Positions 1 through 6,448 of a stretch of 10,000 nt of DNA are shown here, one piece after another. The notes under the pieces were generated by a model. That model ran no database searches and was not told the DNA's origin. It worked only from the letters and a program-made list of their open reading frames with translations. The position numbers were made by a program, and so were the translations under genes. The DNA comes from Calditerrivibrio sp. Its GTDB lineage: Bacteria; Chrysiogenota; Deferribacteres; Deferribacterales; Calditerrivibrionaceae. Location: assembly GCA_020217115.1 (NCBI GenBank), contig JAIWOA010000066.1, positions 1-10,000 on the forward strand, in the 5' to 3' direction. Every line of letters starts with the position of its first letter. Within the stretch, counting starts at the first letter, position 1.

Positions 1-906
1 TCATCTTTTGGTGGAAACAATTTTATATTTTCTATTCTTGGGAATGGTTTTATAGCAGGAATTGGTGCAGGAATAGCCTATATAGTACCTATTTCCACCT
101 GTATAAAATGGTTTCCAGATAAAAAAGGTCTCATAACAGGACTTGCTGTAGCAGGTTTTGGGGGGGGTGCTGCTATTGTCAGTTATGCTGGTGGATATTT
201 TCTCTCTTTAGGGTGGACACCCTTTGATTTCTTCAGATTGCTTGGTTTTGTATTTCTTTTCTCAATAGTTTCATCCGGTTTTTTCATGAGAAATCCAGAT
301 TCTTCAACCTCTTCTTCCACACAAAAAAGTATCTCATACAGGGAGATCATCACAGACAAGAGATTTATTCTTCTATATTTTGCTATGTTCACAGGTCTTG
401 CTGCAGGTTTTGCTGTAAATGCCAATATAAAAGAGCTCTCCAAAATAGCCACTGTCTCTGCAGGAGTTGGTGCCGTTGCTTTTTTTGCGATATTCAATGC
501 CATCGGGAGGATAATTTGGGGTGGGCTATTTGATAAAATAGAATTTAGCAAGGCTTTGTCTCTGAATTTAATATTTCAGGGAATTATCCTTTTATTATTT
601 CCAATTATTTTGAATTTTCAGTCAGGATTACAAATTTTTGCTTTACTTACAGGATTTAACTATGGCGGTGTGCTTGTTATGTATGCTGGGACTGTAGCCA
701 GAATATGGGGAGCGGAAAGGATGGGAGTTATTTATGGGCTGCTATTTTCATCAAATATCCCCGGTGCAATAGCTCCTATATTTGCAGGGTATGTATATGA
801 TAAAACAGGTAGTTTTACCCTCGCACTTTACATTATAGGGATTTTACTTATACTTGGAGTTGTGGCTGTAGCCTTACTCTCTAAAAAAATAAAGGAAGGG
901 TTATAG
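1..906 (+). CDS. MFS transporter, oxalate/formate antiporter (OFA)-like, 5'-truncated by window edge
   Basis: This is the C-terminal part (301 residues, frame open from base 1) of a 12-helix major facilitator permease of the inner membrane. The family is about 400 residues long, so roughly the first 100 residues lie outside the window. Visible signatures are K36-W-F-P-D40 followed by KKGLITGLAVAGFGGGA, the loop typical of oxalate/formate antiporter-like MFS proteins, and a GRIIWGGLFDKI loop near residues 169-180, which matches the second conserved cytoplasmic MFS loop. Hydrophobic helices run to the C-terminus, which ends in a short basic tail (KKIKEGL). The frame has no stop upstream of the TTG at 238, so that TTG is internal. 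The substrate cannot be read from sequence; OFA-like proteins carry small monocarboxylates or dicarboxylates. The gene ends 3 bases before argB and is probably cotranscribed with it. An 8-G run at 160-167 lies in the conserved glycine stretch. Confidence 0.85.
   Translation, partial: SSFGGNNFIFSILGNGFIAGIGAGIAYIVPISTCIKWFPDKKGLITGLAVAGFGGGAAIVSYAGGYFLSLGWTPFDFFRLLGFVFLFSIVSSGFFMRNPDSSTSSSTQKSISYREIITDKRFILLYFAMFTGLAAGFAVNANIKELSKIATVSAGVGAVAFFAIFNAIGRIIWGGLFDKIEFSKALSLNLIFQGIILLLFPIILNFQSGLQIFALLTGFNYGGVLVMYAGTVARIWGAERMGVIYGLLFSSNIPGAIAPIFAGYVYDKTGSFTLALYIIGILLILGVVAVALLSKKIKEGL
892..900 (+). promoter_or_regulatory. Ribosome binding site for argB
   Basis: The purine run AAGGAAGGG lies in the last codons of the MFS gene and ends 9 bases before the ATG at 910. 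It favours that ATG over the in-frame ATG at 919, which would be 18 bases away. Confidence 0.6.
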
Positions 907-1784
<878 letters not shown>

Positions 1785-1785
<1 letters not shown>

Positions 1786-2387
1786 TGAAGATCCCTGAAT
1801 ATTATATAAAAAAAATTGTTGCACCTGCCTGTGAGAATGATGAAAGAATAATTTCTGCATTTTTGAAATGTCCAAGAAACAGATTTATCGATGAGGCTAT
1901 GCAGCGATTATCCTTTGATGATAATGCACTTCCAATAGGGTATGGCCAGACAATATCAAAACCTTCAACTGTAGCGTATATGACATACCTTTTATCGGTA
2001 TCAGAAGAAGATATCGTCCTTGAAATAGGTACTGGTTCAGGATTTCAGTGTGGTATACTCGCATCCCTTGCAAAATTTGTCTACACAGTTGAAAGGATCC
2101 CTCAATTAAGCTACAGGGCATCTTTGACTCTCAAAAAAATGCATTTTAAAAATATAAAGTTTAAAGTTGATAATGGGCATATAGGGTGGGAAGAATTTGC
2201 TCCCTATGATAAAATAATAGCTACGGCATCCTCAGACGAGATCCCTGAGAATCTCTTGATACAGTTAAAAATTGGTGGCAGACTTGTGATACCTATAAAG
2301 GATAGGATTAAGATCATAGATAAACTTGAAGATGGTATAGATATTAAAGATGGAGAAAATTGCAGATTTGTAGAGTTTGTAAAATAA
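1785..2387 (+). CDS. pcm: Protein-L-isoaspartate O-methyltransferase
   Basis: This enzyme uses S-adenosylmethionine to methylate isoaspartyl residues that form in ageing proteins, starting their repair to aspartate. The protein has 200 residues, slightly short for the family (about 205-220). Seen in order: the family N-terminal region with PRNRFIDEAM (30-39), LPIGYGQTISKPS (49-61) holding the PCMT-specific active-site segment, SAM-binding motif I LEIGTGSGFQ (79-88), the acidic E103 ending the second strand, YDKIIATASSDEIP (141-154), and LKIGGRLVIPI (161-171). These are diagnostic of PCMT rather than a general class I methyltransferase. The start is placed at ATG 1785, which overlaps the argB stop by one base (TGATG). 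A GTG immediately upstream at 1782 would add one residue and cannot be excluded. There is no close Shine-Dalgarno sequence, so coupling to argB translation is likely. No functional tie between arginine synthesis and isoaspartate repair is evident; the pairing may simply be an operon of convenience. Confidence 0.93.
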
Positions 2388-2615
2388 AGATATCTCTTGG
2401 CTACCTATAAAATAATTTGACATAAAAATAGGGATTAAGTTTTAAAAATTTTTTAAGTAATAGATTAAAGATAATCATATATTAAACATCTCTTCTTCAA
2501 TATAAAGTGTTGCCAATTCTCCAAAAACAAGATTACTCTGCAATTACGAATACTATACTAACTCAACACTCATAACTCATATAACATTTCCACTTCTTAT
2601 AAAATCTGATCCTTT
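2388..2615. other. Convergent intergenic region without genes
   Basis: This 228-base AT-rich gap lies between the ends of two converging units (pcm and the glycosylation cluster). I see no open frame with coding character and no RNA gene. The only palindromic element near both gene ends is an A/T-only inverted repeat at 2442-2456 (TTAAAAA/TTTTTAA), which could act as a weak bidirectional terminator but lacks a GC stem. A heptamer repeat lies at 2559-2579. Confidence 0.6.
2559..2579. repeat. Short heptamer tandem repeat (about three units)
   Basis: Three consecutive 7-base units read TAACTCA, ACACTCA, TAACTCA on the plus strand. The first and third are identical and the middle one differs at two positions. 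The flanks show only partial resemblance. It looks like a small degenerate heptad array of the sort found in intergenic DNA of several bacterial phyla. No function can be assigned. Confidence 0.5.
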
Positions 2616-4439
2616 TTACTTAAGTGTTTTCACAACCTTTTTCATGATCTTTTTTACTTCTGAGGTGTCAGTATCGCAGGGGATCTTTAACAATTCATCT
2701 ATCACTTCAAAAACAGTGTCAGCATCAGGGATACCCTGTTTTGCTATCCAGATCTTTTCGTGCTCTGTCTTACTTGCCCCCTCTTCATCAAGAAGTAGTT
2801 CCTCATAAAGCTTCTCCCCCGGTCTTAAACCTGTAAAAATGATATCTATATCTGAGTATGGTTCAAGATTTGAAAGCCTTATCATCTCTTCTGCAAGCTT
2901 TACAATCTTCACAGGTTCACCCATGTCGAGGAGAAAAAGTTCTCCTCCATTACCCATACCGCCAGCCTGCAATACCAGCTGTACAGCTTCAGGTATTGTC
3001 ATAAAGTATCTTGTTACCTCTGGATGAGTTACCGTCAAGGGACCACCTTTTTTTAACTGTTCCCTGAATATTGGGATAACAGAACCGTTACTCCCCAACA
3101 CATTTCCAAATCTGACAATTATAAATTTTGTCTCGCTTTTACCTGTAATTGACTGAATATAAAGCTCAGCAATCCTTTTCGTTGCCCCCATTATATTTGT
3201 GGGATTTACAGCTTTATCTGTGGATATTAGTATAAATTTTTTTACTCCATAGATAGTAGATAGATCAGAAACTACCTTTGTACCATATATATTATTCTGA
3301 ATAGCTTCATAGGGATGAAGTTCCATCATGGGTACATGTTTGTAGGCTGCTGCATGTATTACCACCTCTGGCCTGTGTTTCTCAAAAATATAATCAATAC
3401 GGCTATAATTTTTTATATCGGCTATATAGGTATATATTTTTTGATCTGACTTTGTCTCCCTTAGCTGATTTTCTATAAAAAATAGGGGTGTCTCTGCAAT
3501 ATCCAGAATGATAACAGCATATGGATTATATTTTAATATCTGTCTACATATTTCACTCCCTATACTCCCACCAGCACCAGTGATAAGTATTGTTTTACCA
3601 GCAATATACTCTGAAATCTGGCTTAGATTAAGGTTGATTGGATTTCTCCCCAGAAGATCATCTATTTCCACCTCCCTAACGGAGGATATTGATACTTTAC
3701 CACCTATCAAATCACCAAAACCGGGTATTATTTTATACTTAGCCCCTGACTTCCTACATATTTCTGAAATTCTTTTAATATCTTTCCCTGTTGCAGAGGG
3801 TATTGCTATTATTATCTCCTGAATTTCATCATCCTTGACAATTATAGGTATATCTTCAGAGCTGCCAATCACCCTTAATCCAAGTATCTTCAATTTAAGT
3901 TTTGTAGGGTCATCATCTACAAATCCTACTACCTCTGCATTTAACCTTTCATTGCCCCTTATCTCCCTGGCTATCATCTGCCCAGCACTACCAGCACCAA
4001 CAATCAGTACCCTTTTTTTATAACTATTCTTGCCAAGAATTTTTGAATAGTTTTCCTTAAAAAGTCTTGGAGATACCCTCAATATGAATATAGCCATCGT
4101 AAAAAGGATAAAATCTATAATAAAGGCTGATCTTGGCATTTTATAAAAATCATAGGCAAAAAACATATATAATATTATTAACAAGGTAGAAATTAAGCTT
4201 GACGTTATAATATTCAGTGCATCATATATTGAAACATACCTCCACCAACCTCTGAAAAAGTTCAAAAACCAGAATACTAAAAGTTTTATTGCAAGTATAA
4301 GGGGGATATGTTTTATCAGTTCAATAAAAAAATCATGGGGGATGCTAAATTCAAATCTCAATAGGTAAGAAAATAGTATTGATGCAATACCTATTAAGAG
4401 GAATAAAACAACAGCAATAATTTTTTTTATGTTAAACAT
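2616..4439 (-). CDS. pglF: PglF/WbpM/CapD-type membrane nucleotide-sugar 4,6-dehydratase
   Basis: This predicted inner-membrane enzyme converts UDP-GlcNAc (or a close relative) to the 4-keto-6-deoxy sugar, the first step toward bacillosamine-type sugars. In its 607 residues there are four hydrophobic helices in the first ~122 residues (about 6-27, 42-60, 77-97, 105-121), a first Rossmann domain with GAGSAG (148-153), and a C-terminal extended-SDR domain with the NAD loop GAGGSIG (288-294). The catalytic segment STDKAVNPTNIMGATKR gives T407-D408-K409, with M417 where classical SDRs have Tyr and K421 four residues on. This Met variant is normal for the PglF/FlaA1 class. YKHVPMME (366-373) and LRPGEKLYEELL (538-549) also match. 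It is the last gene of the minus-strand cluster, starting one base after the oligosaccharyltransferase stop. Only AGG directly abutting the ATG is visible as a ribosome site, so coupled translation is likely. The exact product (C4 amino sugar, FucNAc or QuiNAc type) is not decided by sequence, but the neighbouring aminotransferase favours an amino sugar. Confidence 0.88.
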   Translation of the reverse strand: MFNIKKIIAVVLFLLIGIASILFSYLLRFEFSIPHDFFIELIKHIPLILAIKLLVFWFLNFFRGWWRYVSIYDALNIITSSLISTLLIILYMFFAYDFYKMPRSAFIIDFILFTMAIFILRVSPRLFKENYSKILGKNSYKKRVLIVGAGSAGQMIAREIRGNERLNAEVVGFVDDDPTKLKLKILGLRVIGSSEDIPIIVKDDEIQEIIIAIPSATGKDIKRISEICRKSGAKYKIIPGFGDLIGGKVSISSVREVEIDDLLGRNPINLNLSQISEYIAGKTILITGAGGSIGSEICRQILKYNPYAVIILDIAETPLFFIENQLRETKSDQKIYTYIADIKNYSRIDYIFEKHRPEVVIHAAAYKHVPMMELHPYEAIQNNIYGTKVVSDLSTIYGVKKFILISTDKAVNPTNIMGATKRIAELYIQSITGKSETKFIIVRFGNVLGSNGSVIPIFREQLKKGGPLTVTHPEVTRYFMTIPEAVQLVLQAGGMGNGGELFLLDMGEPVKIVKLAEEMIRLSNLEPYSDIDIIFTGLRPGEKLYEELLLDEEGASKTEHEKIWIAKQGIPDADTVFEVIDELLKIPCDTDTSEVKKIMKKVVKTLK

Positions 4440-4440
4440 C

Positions 4441-6447
4441 CTATTTTTTCAGCCTAAACGCCCTTGTATGTGGGAAATCGTTGTATATCTCCTCAAAAAG
4501 TTCTACGTCATATTCTCCCAAAAGATACATCTGATTAAAATTTGATTTGTAAACCTTTTCATTTAAAACATATACACCTATTATCTGTTTATCCACTATT
4601 AAAAGCTGTATATTAATATCCGATTCATGGGGGAACTCAGCTTTTTGAGCTATTTTTCCATTCTGAGCAAATACCACTCTTTTTATAGGTATCTGACCAT
4701 TTATAATACCCTTTTCCATATCTATAATGGCATTCTCACATTTCAGAAAATTACCTTTGATCTCTGTACAGTTTATCCCCTGGTAGTGATTAGGTTTGCT
4801 ACTCTTTGTCTCAAAATCCCATTCACCGAAGAAACTCAATGCACCGAACTTTCCTATCATATCTGCTGTATATAAAACAAAAATATTATCATTTTTTGGT
4901 TTACCATTATAGTTTAGGAGAGATTCCACTACTTTATTAGCAGACTTGTTGTCATCGAGCATTTTATTTATCTCTTTGAATTTATAATTATCTATTGCAC
5001 TAATCAGGTTGTACATCTTTTTCTGATCATCGATAACAAAGGCCTTTGCAGAGAAATAACTTCTGTCGGCTCCATGTGCCCCACCATCGTGATATGTGGC
5101 AAACTCCCCTATATCCATCAGAGCATAACCAAAATCCCACCATGTGAAAACAGGAGAACCTTTTGGTAGCTTTTCTTTTATATCGATAAAACCATTGACA
5201 ATCTGTGTAGGTATTGATGGTGGAAGAACAATGTTATATGCAGTAATACTGTTTGCTGTAGTAAAAAATAGTATAAAAATAATTGCCGGCAGAACAATAT
5301 CAACGAATTTCTCATCTATTTTTAGATATTTAAAAAGATGGTACAATGGATAAAAGATAATAAAACCCAACCCAACTCCTGCAAGTGGCGCCAGAAACAT
5401 AGAGAATCTGTTCCCTGAGAAGAAAGCTAAAGCTCCAAGTAACATAAGTGGCCACATCGGGATCATATCTTTAAATTTTAAAATAGCTACTGCAATTATA
5501 CCAGCAATAGCTATAACTGCAACTTTGGGGTTCCCCAAAACCATCTGAAGGATTTCGATGTTACTTTTTTTGTTTGATTCAGAAATGGTTTCCATTATGT
5601 TGGGCCATGCTATATTTGCAAGTGTTATACCCTGTTTGTGAAAATAACCTGTTTTGAAAACAAAATCAAAAAGGTTCCCTAAACCATAAAAAAAGTAGAT
5701 AGGGTTTGAAAAAACTATATATATCCCTGTGAGTATTGCAATATCCTTAAGCTTAAATCTATTTACCAGCAAAAATATCACTAATGTTCCAGCATAAACT
5801 ACGCTAAAACCATATTTTTCATACCACCAATTAAAGAGAAGCATAACTATTCCAGCTATTGCAGAATATATATACTGTTTCTTTTTTTCCTCAGTTTTAG
5901 AAATAAAAAGGAAAAATAGTGCAATGAATATCGGAAAGAAGATATTTAGTGAGTCTGTATCTACCCTACCGTTACATGATCGAACATAAAAGGCATAGCT
6001 AAAAGTCCCAAAAAGTCCTCCTGCCAGTCCAATAAGACCAAAACCTATTCTGTAAAAATATATCACAAGTGGTATTATAAAAAGGCTTGACAATATCGGT
6101 GTAATGTATATTCCGGTCATGTATATATCACCTTTAAAGAAAGCAGATAATTTAGCAAGGAGAAATACTATCATACTTGGTCTTTCAGGATATGTGCCAA
6201 GGTCAGGATATGTTTTAAGGGGATCGGTTACATTGTCACCAAACTTCCCATTGTTATATTCCTTTGCAAGTCTGGTCCAGTAATATGCATCAAGGGTTGT
6301 CATGGATATTCTGCCATCTTTTGCATATGTCAACTCTTTTTGTTGATTCCAGACAGATAGCTGCCAGTACCTTTTATAGATGGATAAGCCAAATGCAAAG
6401 GCTGTGGTCAAAATCAGTATCAATAACGTAACAGAAATTTTTCTCAT
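4441..6447 (-). CDS. pglB: PglB/STT3-type N-oligosaccharyltransferase, downstream copy
   Basis: This predicted polytopic inner-membrane enzyme transfers a lipid-linked glycan to Asn in N-X-S/T sequons of periplasmic proteins. The protein has 668 residues, somewhat shorter than Campylobacter PglB (about 713). Visible elements are a first helix (4-24), an EL1 acidic motif TTLDAYYW with D53, the GRVDTD motif (160-165) for the second metal-binding aspartates, TISE (287-290) matching the TIxE loop, R347 in GNRFSMF, and the signature WWDFG (436-440) followed by HDGG. M530-x-x-K533-x-x-x-L537 sits where PglB has its MI motif. A C-terminal FNQMYLLGEYD segment (637-647) resembles the end of C. jejuni PglB. 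Cys560 and Cys570 could form a disulfide in the periplasmic domain. The residue aligned by hand with C. jejuni R328 is M302. The gene starts one base after the stop of its paralogue, with its own strong Shine-Dalgarno. The family call is firm; active status is inferred from retained catalytic residues. Confidence 0.93.
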   Translation of the reverse strand: MRKISVTLLILILTTAFAFGLSIYKRYWQLSVWNQQKELTYAKDGRISMTTLDAYYWTRLAKEYNNGKFGDNVTDPLKTYPDLGTYPERPSMIVFLLAKLSAFFKGDIYMTGIYITPILSSLFIIPLVIYFYRIGFGLIGLAGGLFGTFSYAFYVRSCNGRVDTDSLNIFFPIFIALFFLFISKTEEKKKQYIYSAIAGIVMLLFNWWYEKYGFSVVYAGTLVIFLLVNRFKLKDIAILTGIYIVFSNPIYFFYGLGNLFDFVFKTGYFHKQGITLANIAWPNIMETISESNKKSNIEILQMVLGNPKVAVIAIAGIIAVAILKFKDMIPMWPLMLLGALAFFSGNRFSMFLAPLAGVGLGFIIFYPLYHLFKYLKIDEKFVDIVLPAIIFILFFTTANSITAYNIVLPPSIPTQIVNGFIDIKEKLPKGSPVFTWWDFGYALMDIGEFATYHDGGAHGADRSYFSAKAFVIDDQKKMYNLISAIDNYKFKEINKMLDDNKSANKVVESLLNYNGKPKNDNIFVLYTADMIGKFGALSFFGEWDFETKSSKPNHYQGINCTEIKGNFLKCENAIIDMEKGIINGQIPIKRVVFAQNGKIAQKAEFPHESDINIQLLIVDKQIIGVYVLNEKVYKSNFNQMYLLGEYDVELFEEIYNDFPHTRAFRLKK

Positions 6448-6448
6448 A

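Noticed and set aside
183..551. A 122-residue minus-strand open frame antisense to the transporter
   Set aside because: Its translation has no recognisable domain or protein-like pattern, and it lies wholly over a clear MFS coding region.
238..906. A separate 222-residue protein starting at the TTG at 238
   Set aside because: The same frame is open without a stop back to base 1 and encodes the conserved MFS loop upstream, so the TTG is an internal Leu codon of a larger transporter gene.
2417..2446. TTGACA-like -35 box in the convergent gap on the plus strand
   Set aside because: The best partner at 18-base spacing is TTTAAA, a weak -10, and nothing is encoded downstream on that strand except antisense of the dehydratase gene.
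2442..2456. A/T-only palindrome as an intrinsic terminator
   Set aside because: It has no GC base pairs and almost no loop, so I mention it only as a weak possibility within the intergenic entry.
2616..4439. Loss of the SDR catalytic Tyr (M417) as a sign of an inactive dehydratase
   Set aside because: Met at this position with a T-D-K triad is the normal state of the PglF/FlaA1/CapD class, so the enzyme is expected to be active.
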